Of a stretch of DNA of 13,002 bases, positions 7,464 through 13,002 are shown piece by piece. The DNA comes from Prosthecobacter sp. (GTDB taxonomy: Bacteria > Verrucomicrobiota > Verrucomicrobiia > Verrucomicrobiales > Verrucomicrobiaceae). The stretch lies in contig JAIWOJ010000012.1 in NCBI GenBank assembly GCA_020216965.1, positions 1-13,002 on the forward strand. Direction: 5' to 3'. Below the pieces are notes generated by a model. The model saw only the letters and a program-made list of their open reading frames with translations, ran no database searches and was not told the DNA's origin. The translations under genes were made by a program, and so were the position numbers. The stretch's first letter is position 1, and every line of letters starts with the position of its first letter.

Positions 7464-7501
7464 CCGCAGCCGATGCCTCTCAGCTATATCAAAAGACCTG
7501 A
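7464..7501 (+). pseudogene. Out-of-frame remainder of the creatininase-family gene
   Basis: In the frame two bases ahead of the main gene, codons from about 7406 to 7501 read GRAYFDRLASRFASYLIELA then AADASQLYQKT, the C-terminal helix expected after ATAEK in this family. The stop of the actual reading frame at 7463 leaves this last part untranslated. It has no start codon or regulatory signal of its own. Confidence 0.75.
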
Positions 7502-7537
7502 CAGCTAGCCAGGGCAGCCACCAGTCAAAGACCGTGA

Positions 7538-8272
7538 TCACCTGCCCGCTGCGCCGATGCTTGCCGCTTCTCGACCTTCGCGCACCGCGCAGGCTATCCC
7601 GCCCGGCGTGCCGCCGATGACCACGAGGTCATAGGATTTGCCGTCCACATCCTGCGGCTTCGCGGCGCTCTTCAAGAGCATCGGCGGTGGAATGACGACC
7701 GCTTTGGCCTCCGCGCTCGTCTTCAACGGAAACCCGGCATCGGCGCGTGTGTTGCGCTCGGCGATGGCCTCGGCCTCCGGCACGATTTGCAGGCCATCGA
7801 CCGCGACATAGCCATCCGCGCCCGCATTGGAGATTTCAATGCTGCCCGATTTGCCTTCATCGGTCGAAACGGACTGGTGCATGGTGCCCTCGGGTCCCTG
7901 CCCTGCGAAGACGAAGAGGCGCGAGACGCCTTGTGGGTCGGTCAGGCGGTAGAGGGCAGGGCAGTTTTTCACCTGCCACCAGTTCTCCGGCACCTGCAGC
8001 TCATCGCTCCACGTCTTGCCGCCATCCTCGCTGCGCTTCAACGGCCCCACCGTGCCGCCGTGGCCATGCGTCCACACACAAAACATCGTTTTGCCATCCG
8101 GCATCAAAAGCGTCGTGGGGTGGCCTTGATAGAACTTCTCCGTGCCCTGGGCGATGATGACGTGCCGTGCGGTGTCCTGCGAGAGATCGACGACGGGCAA
8201 GGAGCCAGCACGACAGACCACCAACGGAGTCAAAAGGAAGAGCAGGGCAGAATGCCGAGTCATAAGTCTCAT
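7538..8272 (-). pseudogene. Chimeric relic: sialidase N-terminus joined to golvesin-like/FAD-oxidoreductase fragment
   Basis: One open frame of 244 residues made of two unrelated pieces. Residues 1-22 are a signal peptide (LLFLLTPLVVCRA). Residues 23-141 match the first blades of a secreted exo-alpha-sialidase-like beta-propeller: GTEKFYQGHPTTLLMPDGKT, the Asp-box SEDGGKTWSD (81-90) and the start of a second at STDEGK (136-141), where TW should follow. Instead residues 142-165 (SGSIEISNAGADGYVAVDGL onward) look like the end of a golvesin/xanthan-lyase-type carbohydrate-binding domain. Residues 210-231 (YDLVVIGGTPGGIACAVR) are the FAD-binding Rossmann start of a large oxidoreductase, which ends after 13 more residues. 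The remaining propeller blades and the oxidoreductase body are missing, so neither activity is plausible. A deletion or recombination joining two genes in frame near 7850 is the simplest explanation. Confidence 0.75.
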
Positions 8273-8314
8273 GCCCCGTCCAACGCTGAACTGAAACTTA
8301 GCTTGCGAGCAATA

Positions 8315-8899
8315 TCAGGCGGCAGGTTCGCTGGCCGCTACTTCGCGGTGGAGCTTTTCGAGCTGCGTCATGATCTCCGGCGCTTCTTTGAGCTCGCAGA
8401 GCGGCTGCAACTGACGGCGGATGTAAGGCCAGTCGAGTTTCTTCGTGCCCTGCCGCACGAGAATACCCCGCACGTCATTCCAGTCGATCGGACGACTAGC
8501 GAAGGCTTTCATGACGAGGAGGTCTTCAGCGCTGCAAGTTCGCAGAGAGATGCCAGGAACGTATTCGAGCAACTTGGAACGTCGGACAGCCTCTTCTTCA
8601 AAAGGCAGACATCCGAGGGCCACATCAATCCCCGTGCCTTCCTTTGTTTTGAGTAAAAGAATGCGGTTTTGTAGTGCAAAGGAACGGGCGTCCCTGATAC
8701 GGGATTCGAAGCGTTGAAGTAGAAAGTCGATAAAAGGCTCTTCATTCCCAAAGCCAGTCAGGAGCGTTATGTCCATGTCTTTTGTCAGCCTTGGCTCGCT
8801 CCACCGTTGGATGGCGATCCCTCCGATAAAACAGAAGTGCCATCCCTGCTGTTCAAGCAGCCCCTGAAGTTCGGCGGCTTGTTCAATAAGGTCTTTCAT
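8315..8899 (-). CDS. AbiEii-type nucleotidyltransferase, putative toxin
   Basis: Nucleotidyltransferase of the AbiEii/AbiGii (DNA polymerase beta-like) superfamily. Characterised members (AbiEii, MenT) inhibit growth by nucleotide transfer, in MenT to tRNA. The 194 residues show the signature: FCFIGGIAIQRW (23-33) with the Gly-Gly turn, RLTKDMDITLL (37-47) with the metal-binding pair Asp41/Asp43, the third acidic residue in GTGIDVALG (Asp92), and AEDLLVMKAFASRPIDWNDV (124-143) with the Lys131 typical of the family. The start at 8899 is chosen because its ATG overlaps the stop of the preceding small gene (ATGA); an ATG at 8923 would lie 8 codons further inside that gene. Translation coupling to the 75-residue partner suggests a two-gene toxin-antitoxin-like unit. 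The catalytic set is intact, unlike the PIN toxin at 2.7 kb. Toxicity is inferred, and antibiotic or sugar transferase roles also occur in this superfamily. Confidence 0.85.
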   Translation of the reverse strand: MKDLIEQAAELQGLLEQQGWHFCFIGGIAIQRWSEPRLTKDMDITLLTGFGNEEPFIDFLLQRFESRIRDARSFALQNRILLLKTKEGTGIDVALGCLPFEEEAVRRSKLLEYVPGISLRTCSAEDLLVMKAFASRPIDWNDVRGILVRQGTKKLDWPYIRRQLQPLCELKEAPEIMTQLEKLHREVAASEPAA

Positions 8900-9123
8900 G
8901 CCTGTTGCATCTTCATAAACCACTGCTGCTGCTCGATCAGGCCCGAAGTGGGCTTGGGTGGGTAGTTTTTCACTGCATCACGGAACAGGCCAATGGTGCA
9001 CTCGATCATGCTTACCGTATCCGCTGCACGGATGTCGGCATCCCGGATTTTTTGCAGTTCGGGGCCAGCTTGGACCCAGGTCTGCACCCAGCGCTTCATG
9101 TCGGCTCGTTCGGCTTCAGTCAT
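8896..9123 (-). CDS. Small partner protein of the nucleotidyltransferase, putative antitoxin
   Basis: A 75-residue, mostly helical-looking protein (MTEAERADMKRWVQTWVQAG at the start, LRDAVK-like centre RDAVKNYPPKP, Trp-rich end IEQQQWFMKMQQA). I recognise no named domain and see no DNA-binding motif, so it is unlike the AbiEi antitoxin, which carries a winged helix. Its stop overlaps the ATG of the nucleotidyltransferase by four bases, so the two are probably one operon. Small proteins of this look do occur next to such nucleotidyltransferases. The antitoxin role is inferred from gene order. No Shine-Dalgarno sequence precedes the ATG. Confidence 0.7.
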   Translation of the reverse strand: MTEAERADMKRWVQTWVQAGPELQKIRDADIRAADTVSMIECTIGLFRDAVKNYPPKPTSGLIEQQQWFMKMQQA

Positions 9124-9128
9124 GCGTG

Positions 9129-9143
9129 CAGGGTAGGCTTGGC
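9129..9143 (+). repeat. 15-base sequence also present at 2464-2478
   Basis: CAGGGTAGGCTTGGC occurs here and, identical and in the same orientation, at 2464-2478. Both copies lie beside the upstream gene of a toxin-antitoxin-like pair: here 5 bases before the small-gene start at 9123 on the minus strand, there 50 bases before the ATG at 2529 on the plus strand. Relative to those genes the copies are in opposite orientation. Function unknown. Confidence 0.45.
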
Positions 9144-9166
9144 GGTGTCTTTTGCCACTCGAAATA

Positions 9167-9195
9167 TCATCACATCTCGATCCATGAGGTGATGA
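9167..9195. promoter_or_regulatory. Inverted repeat upstream of the nucleotidyltransferase operon, candidate operator
   Basis: TCATCAC (9167-9173) and GTGATGA (9189-9195) are perfect complements; after one mismatch two more pairs (TC/GA) form. It lies 44 to 72 bases upstream of the small partner gene on the minus strand, where the promoter should be. Toxin-antitoxin operons are often self-repressed at such palindromes, but the small partner has no visible DNA-binding domain. No clear -35/-10 pair was found around it. Confidence 0.3.
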
Positions 9196-9265
9196 GAAAG
9201 TTTCGTTCTCTAGCTTTTCAAGAGAGGAGGCATTGACAGATCTTTTGCCCCCGAACCTTACCCCA

Positions 9266-10828
9266 TCATGCCGTCAGCCTCCCCAGCGTCTCTGCATCCA
9301 CTGGCTTGCATGAGCGATAGCCTTCGCCGTGCTCGGGCAGATCTCGGAGAAAGGCAGCACGAGCTTGCGCATCGTCGAAGGTGAGACCGATCAAGGCGCG
9401 TCCGACACGTTCGCCGGACTGGCGGTAGTTGAAGTAGCAGAGGCTGGCGCGATCGCGGATGAGGCGGGAGAGGAAATCATGCAGTGCGCCAGGGCGCTCA
9501 TAGAAGTCCAGGCGTAGGAACAGCGGGTGTGTGAGCAGATCGCCGCGCAGTGGAATGGCACGGAAGGCCACATCGACCGCGCCGCTGAGGTCCTGCCATT
9601 TGAATCCGCCCGCATCCAGCCGCATGGGCAGTTCGGTGAGATTGGCTGGGTTTTCCGCCGTGACGGTGAAGACGGGCCAGGCCTCGTCGGGATGATGCAG
9701 GCCGTATTGGAAGTCGGCGATGTTGAGCCCCTCGAAACAGGAGTCGAGGAGCGACAGCATGGCACCGGGCCGCTCAGGGATGTTGATGCGCAACGTGCGG
9801 GAGACGGTGCTGGCCGCGCCCTCGCTTTGCGCGATGAGGCCGAGCTGCAAAAAGTCGATGTTGGCCCCTGTGATGACGATGAGCACCTTCTTGCCCGCGA
9901 AGGCAGCGCGCTCTTTGAGCACGGCGGCGAGTCCCATCGCACCGGAGGGCTCGGAGATGCAGCGCAGGCTTTCCCACAGCACGCGGATGGCGGCGCTGAC
10001 CTCCGCATTCGTCACGGTGGCAGTGCGGTTGAGCATCGTGCGGCAGATTTCAAAAGGGAGCGTGCCTGCTTTGCGCACGGCGGTGCCATCGCAGAAGATG
10101 TCGAGGTCGTGAAGCTCCACCGGTTTGCCATTTTCGATGGCGGCCTTCATCGACGCCTGACCGATGCCTTCCACGCCGATGATTTCGATGTTGGGCCAGT
10201 AGGTTTTGAGCCAATCCGCCGTAGCCGAGGCCATTCCACCCCCGCCGATTTGTAGAAATGCCGCGTCAAACGGCCCGTGGCCGGAAAGCACGACTTCATC
10301 CGCTAGCGTGCCCTGGCCTGCCATCACGGCGAGATCATCATAAGCGTGCACATAGACCGCGCCGCTCGCTTTTTCATGCTCGCGGGCCGCGAGCATGGCG
10401 TCGTCGTAGCTGTCACCGCTCAGCACGATTTGGACCCACTCTTCGCCATGATGCCGCACGGCATTTTGCTTCACCTTCGGCGTCGAGCGCGGCATGAAAA
10501 TGCTGGCGCGAATGCCCAGCGTCCGTGCCGCGAGTGCCACGCCCTGCGCGTGATTGCCCGCCGAGGCTGTCACCACACCGCGTTCGCGCTGCTGCGGCGT
10601 GAGCTGCGCCACCCGATTGCACGCGCCACGCCATTTGTAGCACTTGATGGGCGAAAGATCCTCGCGCTTTACCCAGATCTCTGGCCCTGGATCGTTGCCT
10701 GGCAATACCAGCCGCTCCATCGGTGTTGCCTGCCCGAAGCGATACACACGCTCGCGCGCATAAAGAATCTCCTGCCTCAAACGGCGAGCGAGTGGCAAAT
10801 CATCGTGATCCATCCGCTGTTGATTCAT
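9266..10828 (-). CDS. ilvA: Threonine ammonia-lyase, biosynthetic (IlvA), with two ACT-like domains
   Basis: PLP enzyme that deaminates L-threonine to 2-oxobutanoate, the first committed step to isoleucine, in the cytoplasm. Landmarks are the PLP-lysine segment (Lys65 in CYKWRGA, where SFKLRGA is the usual text), SAGNHAQG (89-96), the glycine loop GGGGMAS (194-200) that binds the PLP phosphate, SEPSGA (291-296) and TGANID (319-324). Two ACT-like regulatory regions follow at about 343-422 (INIPERPGAMLSLLDS) and 433-510 (RLDFYERPGALHDFLSR), the arrangement of the allosteric, isoleucine-inhibited enzyme. At 520 residues it is close to E. coli IlvA (514). The ATG at 10828 is used; Met6 at 10813 is possible, and neither has a Shine-Dalgarno sequence. 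It stands alone, with no other branched-chain gene in the window. The Tyr/Trp around the lysine are unusual but the key residues are intact. Confidence 0.95.
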   Translation of the reverse strand: MNQQRMDHDDLPLARRLRQEILYARERVYRFGQATPMERLVLPGNDPGPEIWVKREDLSPIKCYKWRGACNRVAQLTPQQRERGVVTASAGNHAQGVALAARTLGIRASIFMPRSTPKVKQNAVRHHGEEWVQIVLSGDSYDDAMLAAREHEKASGAVYVHAYDDLAVMAGQGTLADEVVLSGHGPFDAAFLQIGGGGMASATADWLKTYWPNIEIIGVEGIGQASMKAAIENGKPVELHDLDIFCDGTAVRKAGTLPFEICRTMLNRTATVTNAEVSAAIRVLWESLRCISEPSGAMGLAAVLKERAAFAGKKVLIVITGANIDFLQLGLIAQSEGAASTVSRTLRINIPERPGAMLSLLDSCFEGLNIADFQYGLHHPDEAWPVFTVTAENPANLTELPMRLDAGGFKWQDLSGAVDVAFRAIPLRGDLLTHPLFLRLDFYERPGALHDFLSRLIRDRASLCYFNYRQSGERVGRALIGLTFDDAQARAAFLRDLPEHGEGYRSCKPVDAETLGRLTA

Positions 10829-11095
10829 CAGCGTGAGGGTAGGAGCAAGATGGAATTCGTAGGCTGGCGTCGTCCGTGGATTCGACCGCCCTTACGGCTT
10901 CTTGAACCTGCTGCTGCTGATGCGGTTCCGAAAAGCGGAGAGCTGAGGGCGAAGGGCGTTCAGTCAAATGAGGAGGCCCATGGTGGGATGTTTTGAGATC
11001 TGTGAGAAAGTTGGATAGAAGCCCGGCTGAGAGGCTTCTGGCAGGCAAGAGGGCGCACCGCCTTTGAAACGGAGGGTTCTTGGCGGAAGGGCGCT
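10829..11095. other. Intergenic region with one hairpin, no supported gene
   Basis: The 267 bases between ilvA and the conserved 144-residue gene, both on the minus strand, should carry the ilvA promoter and leader. No convincing promoter, T-box or attenuator pattern was seen. AGAAGCC (11017-11023) and GGCTTCT (11033-11039) form a seven-pair stem with a nine-base loop, but no T tract follows on either strand. It may end the upstream transcript or be chance. One minus-strand open frame across the region has low-complexity composition and no family pattern. Confidence 0.4.
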
Positions 11096-11530
11096 TCACT
11101 CACCTAGGTATTCACCCGCGACGACTTCTTCCTCGCTTGCGTCTTCATGGATGGCCTGGGAGATGACGCGGTTTGTGACCTCCTCTAGGTAGGTCTTTAG
11201 CACCTCGCTCAGCTCCAAAAATTCAGGCCAGAGGGTCTCGTTCACAAAGCCCCGTGGCACGCGCACCATCACGGTGTTGCGGCGCTGGCGGGCGTAGCGG
11301 TAGGGTTTCAGATCGTAGCGCCGCAGCAGGGCCAGGAAGAGTTTCTTGTTCCACCCATCATTGAGGGTGAAGCGAAATTCGATGGGACGATCCACGCGCG
11401 CTGTATCCTGCAGGCGCTGGCGGATGCGCGCCATGGCCTCGGCAGCAGCTTCTTTTTCTCCCGGTGTAGTGGCACCGGCATACAGGCGCTCGATCTTGCG
11501 TAGCTTTTCCAGAAGGTCGTTCTCTTGCAT
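11096..11530 (-). CDS. Conserved hypothetical protein, 144 residues
   Basis: Soluble protein of unknown function. The first 40 residues (LLEKLRKIERLYAGATTPGE, then KEAAAEAMARIRQRL) resemble the N-terminal helix pair of DUF2786-like proteins. The rest includes FRFTLNDGWNKKLFLALLRR, LKPYRYARQRRNTVMVRVPR and FVNETLWPEFLELSEVL, a pattern I associate with a bacterial conserved-hypothetical family, with a very basic centre (about residues 68-93) and an acidic tail (EDASEEEVV). The basic patch could bind nucleic acid, but that is speculation. The ATG at 11530 lies 6 bases after the stop of the HPP-family gene, so the two are almost certainly co-transcribed. Coding is supported by clean composition and by that spacing. 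Confidence 0.8.
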   Translation of the reverse strand: MQENDLLEKLRKIERLYAGATTPGEKEAAAEAMARIRQRLQDTARVDRPIEFRFTLNDGWNKKLFLALLRRYDLKPYRYARQRRNTVMVRVPRGFVNETLWPEFLELSEVLKTYLEEVTNRVISQAIHEDASEEEVVAGEYLGE

Positions 11531-11536
11531 GGCGGA

Positions 11537-12010
11537 TCAGGGGAGGGGGCGTGGATGAAGTCTGTGCCAAGCTCGTGCCAGCAGCACCAGGCACAGGCTG
11601 CCCAGCAGGGCGGGCATGAAAAGGAAGCCCCACCCAGGCTGGAGGGCGAAGACCAGCAGCGGATTCGATCCCGCTGGGGGATGCACCACGCGCGTGGCCA
11701 GCATCAGCCCGATGCTGAGCCCCACGGCCATCCCGGCGGACAGGCTGGACGGCCCCAGCAGCCGCAGGCACAGCAGCCCCACGGTGGCGCACAGCATGTG
11801 CGCGCCGATGACGTTCCGCGCCTTGCTGAAGGCGGAATCTGGGAAGCCGAAAACGATGACGGCGGAGGAGCCAAAGCTGCCCATCAGCAGCGGCCAGTGC
11901 GCGCGCTCGGTGAACCAGGCCAGCATGGCCACCGCCAGCCCGCCGCCGATGCCTGCGAGGGCGGCCTGGAACATGCGCTGGCGGCGTGAGGTGGCGTGGA
12001 GGTGGGACAT
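11537..12010 (-). CDS. HPP-family integral membrane protein
   Basis: Small inner-membrane protein of the HPP family, named for the motif seen here as HPPAGSNPLLV (110-120). Hydrophobic segments lie near residues 15-33, 40-56, 66-85, 90-107 and 125-146. The family text GSFGSSAVIVFGFPDSAFSK (44-63) and ARNVIGAHMLCATVG (64-78) is present. Some HPP members have been linked to nitrite transport, but most are uncharacterised, so no substrate is assigned. The 157 residues are normal for the single-domain form without CBS domains. The ATG at 12010 gives a short positively charged N-terminus before the first segment; no Shine-Dalgarno sequence. It is first in a two-gene unit with the 144-residue protein and divergent from the DUF2726 gene. 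Confidence 0.9.
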   Translation of the reverse strand: MSHLHATSRRQRMFQAALAGIGGGLAVAMLAWFTERAHWPLLMGSFGSSAVIVFGFPDSAFSKARNVIGAHMLCATVGLLCLRLLGPSSLSAGMAVGLSIGLMLATRVVHPPAGSNPLLVFALQPGWGFLFMPALLGSLCLVLLARAWHRLHPRPLP

Positions 12011-12089
12011 GTGGGTGGGCAGCGCTTATGCCTGGGGGCGGCAGCTTGCGCTAGTGAAAATCCTGAACTTGCATGGTTTCAGAAGTGAC

Positions 12090-12094
12090 AGGAG
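12090..12094 (+). promoter_or_regulatory. Shine-Dalgarno sequence of the DUF2726 gene
   Basis: AGGAG lies 9 bases before the ATG at 12104. It is the only clear Shine-Dalgarno sequence I found before any start codon in the window, and it supports that start. Confidence 0.6.
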
Positions 12095-12103
12095 CGTACT
12101 TCG

Positions 12104-12559
12104 ATGAAGCTCATCTGCCCCCCGCCTGAAACCCGCATTTCTCTGGAGCATACCTATGCCGCGAAGCCTCTGCTCACGCCCACGGAGGCCAGCTTTGACA
12201 AGCTGCTCCGCAGCCTTTCGGATGGTCGTTGCCATATCCTGTGTAAGCCAAGGCTGGCCGATTTTCTAGACCACGGACAGGATGTGGTAGCCTTCAACAA
12301 GATCAGCCAGAAGCATGTGGATTTCCTGGTGTGTCGAAGGGAAGACTGGATGCCGATGTTGGCAATAGAGCTGGATGATCCCAGCCACCAGAGGGCGGAA
12401 GTCAAAAGGCGAGACAGCTTTGTGAATGCCGTCTTTGCCCAGGTGGGGATCCCTCTGGTGCGCATTGATGTCTCCGAGATGGGGCAGTGGCAGCGCTTGG
12501 TGGAAAAGCTGAGTCATGCCTGGGTGACGCGCTGGCAGCGGCTAGAAGTAGCTGGCTAA
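12104..12559 (+). CDS. DUF2726 domain protein (restriction-endonuclease-like fold)
   Basis: A 151-residue protein made almost entirely of a DUF2726 domain, a family thought to be related to PD-(D/E)XK nucleases. Visible pattern: LLTPTEASFDKLL (23-35, Glu28), ILCKPRLADFL (45-55), FNKISQKHVDFLVC (64-77, Asp73), LAIELDDPSHQ (86-96, Glu89 and Asp91/92) and KRRDSFVNAVFAQVGIPLVR (101-120). The conserved acidic residues and the family's R-x-D segment are intact. Many DUF2726 proteins are fused to topoisomerase zinc fingers or membrane segments; this one stands alone. Its start is backed by the AGGAG at 12090-12094. It is divergent from the HPP gene and 112 bases before the MFS gene. Nuclease activity is inferred from fold only. 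Confidence 0.87.
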   Translation: MKLICPPPETRISLEHTYAAKPLLTPTEASFDKLLRSLSDGRCHILCKPRLADFLDHGQDVVAFNKISQKHVDFLVCRREDWMPMLAIELDDPSHQRAEVKRRDSFVNAVFAQVGIPLVRIDVSEMGQWQRLVEKLSHAWVTRWQRLEVAG

Positions 12560-12671
12560 ACGCAGATGGCCCCGTTCTCCTTCACCAGGACATTCCTGAC
12601 CCCCGAAACTGCAGAAACCGGCATGAATCTCACCTGGAAAGATGGCCCAGCCTCTGCCTGAGTGCGGCTCC

Positions 12672-13002
12672 ATGGCCGCCGATACCCCCAATGAGCCTTC
12701 CGACCTGAATGCACTGCCCGCGCTGCCCAGGCGCAACGTGCTTTCCCTGACCCTGGTGCTGGGGGCCACGGGGCTAAACGCCTTCAATGACAACATCCTG
12801 AAGATGATGCTGGTGGGCCTGGCACCGAAGGTGGCAGAAGGCGCGCTGGGGCGCGATATCGGCGCGTGGTTGGGCGCGGTCATCCTGCTGCCTTTCGTGA
12901 TCTTTGCGCCCGTGGCGGGCTGGTTTTCCGACAGATATTCCAAGCGCGCGATGCTCATCGCCATGCTGGTGGCGCAGGCGGGGATCCTGCTGCTCACCGG
13001 CG
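12672..13002 (+). CDS. MFS transporter, LplT/Aas-like, N-terminal part (runs off window)
   Basis: The frame is open to the window end (110 complete codons). After a short polar N-terminus comes LTLVLGATGLNAFNDNILKM (about 27-46), whose AFNDN is characteristic of the lysophospholipid-transporter-like MFS group, then a second hydrophobic segment (GAVILLPFVIFAPVAGWFSD) ending in the MFS loop motif DRYSKR, then a third (MLIAMLVAQAGILLLTG). Relatives either transport lysophospholipids (LplT) or are fused to a 1-acylglycerol-phosphate acyltransferase and an acyl-ACP ligase domain; which applies lies beyond the window. An in-frame ATG at 12642 would add 10 residues. I prefer 12672, but neither start has a good ribosome site. 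Confidence 0.82.
   Translation, partial: MAADTPNEPSDLNALPALPRRNVLSLTLVLGATGLNAFNDNILKMMLVGLAPKVAEGALGRDIGAWLGAVILLPFVIFAPVAGWFSDRYSKRAMLIAMLVAQAGILLLTG

Noticed and set aside
7787..8656. Plus-strand open frame of 289 codons
   Set aside because: It runs antisense through the sialidase/oxidoreductase relic and the nucleotidyltransferase, both of which have recognisable motifs on the minus strand; its translation shows no family pattern.
9527..10255. Plus-strand open frame of 242 codons opposite ilvA
   Set aside because: Shadow of a GC-rich gene; the minus strand encodes unmistakable IlvA motifs.
11525..11989. Plus-strand 154-codon frame opposite the HPP gene
   Set aside because: Gly/Gln/His-rich shadow translation; the minus strand carries the HPPAGSNP motif and membrane segments.
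1..13002. CRISPR array, IS element or prophage
   Set aside because: No regularly spaced repeats, transposase, integrase or phage structural gene could be seen on either strand.

Overview
The window is GC-rich bacterial chromosomal DNA from a Gram-negative, probably a member of the Verrucomicrobia. The reasons are an LPS-export permease, a heptosyltransferase-type glycosyltransferase, a Tat-lipoprotein NamZ (DUF1343) enzyme, and remnants of a sialidase and of a FAD-dependent oxidoreductase of types common in that phylum. The phylum is inferred from gene content, not from a marker gene. Most start codons have no visible Shine-Dalgarno sequence, and no hairpin followed by a T tract (classical intrinsic terminator) was found.

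Layout. Positions 1-2434 (+) hold the possible tail of an upstream gene, an LptF/LptG permease and a NamZ-type muramidase, closely spaced like an operon. Positions 2529-3135 (+) hold a toxin-antitoxin-like pair whose PIN toxin is broken by a one-base loss. Positions 3136-3382 show no gene. A tRNA-Leu(UAA) lies on the minus strand at 3383-3470. Positions 3533-6537 (-) carry a calcineurin-like phosphoesterase, a GT9 glycosyltransferase and a Tas-like aldo/keto reductase in the same direction. Positions 6726-7501 (+) carry a creatininase-family hydrolase whose last ~31 residues are out of frame. Convergent to it (7538-8272, -) is a chimeric relic that joins the start of a secreted sialidase to the start of a FAD oxidoreductase. 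Positions 8315-9123 (-) hold a second toxin-antitoxin-like pair, an AbiEii-type nucleotidyltransferase preceded by a 75-residue partner. Positions 9266-10828 (-) encode IlvA, threonine ammonia-lyase. Positions 11096-12010 (-) hold an HPP-family membrane protein and a conserved hypothetical protein in a tight pair. Positions 12104-13002 (+) hold a DUF2726 protein and the start of an MFS transporter that runs off the window.

How it fits together. The left end and the GT9 gene concern the envelope (LPS export, peptidoglycan recycling, core glycosylation). The middle (2.5-9.2 kb) is mixed: housekeeping genes alternate with two small toxin-antitoxin-like modules and three damaged reading frames, which suggests recombination and decay. 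The damage is a frameshifted PIN toxin, a frameshifted creatininase and the fused sialidase/oxidoreductase fragments. Both frameshifts are explained by loss of one base beside a G run, so assembly or sequencing error must be excluded before they are called mutations. I found no phage, IS transposase, CRISPR array or clear new multi-gene system. The least characterised material is the small partner proteins of the two toxin-like genes and the 144-residue protein next to the HPP gene.
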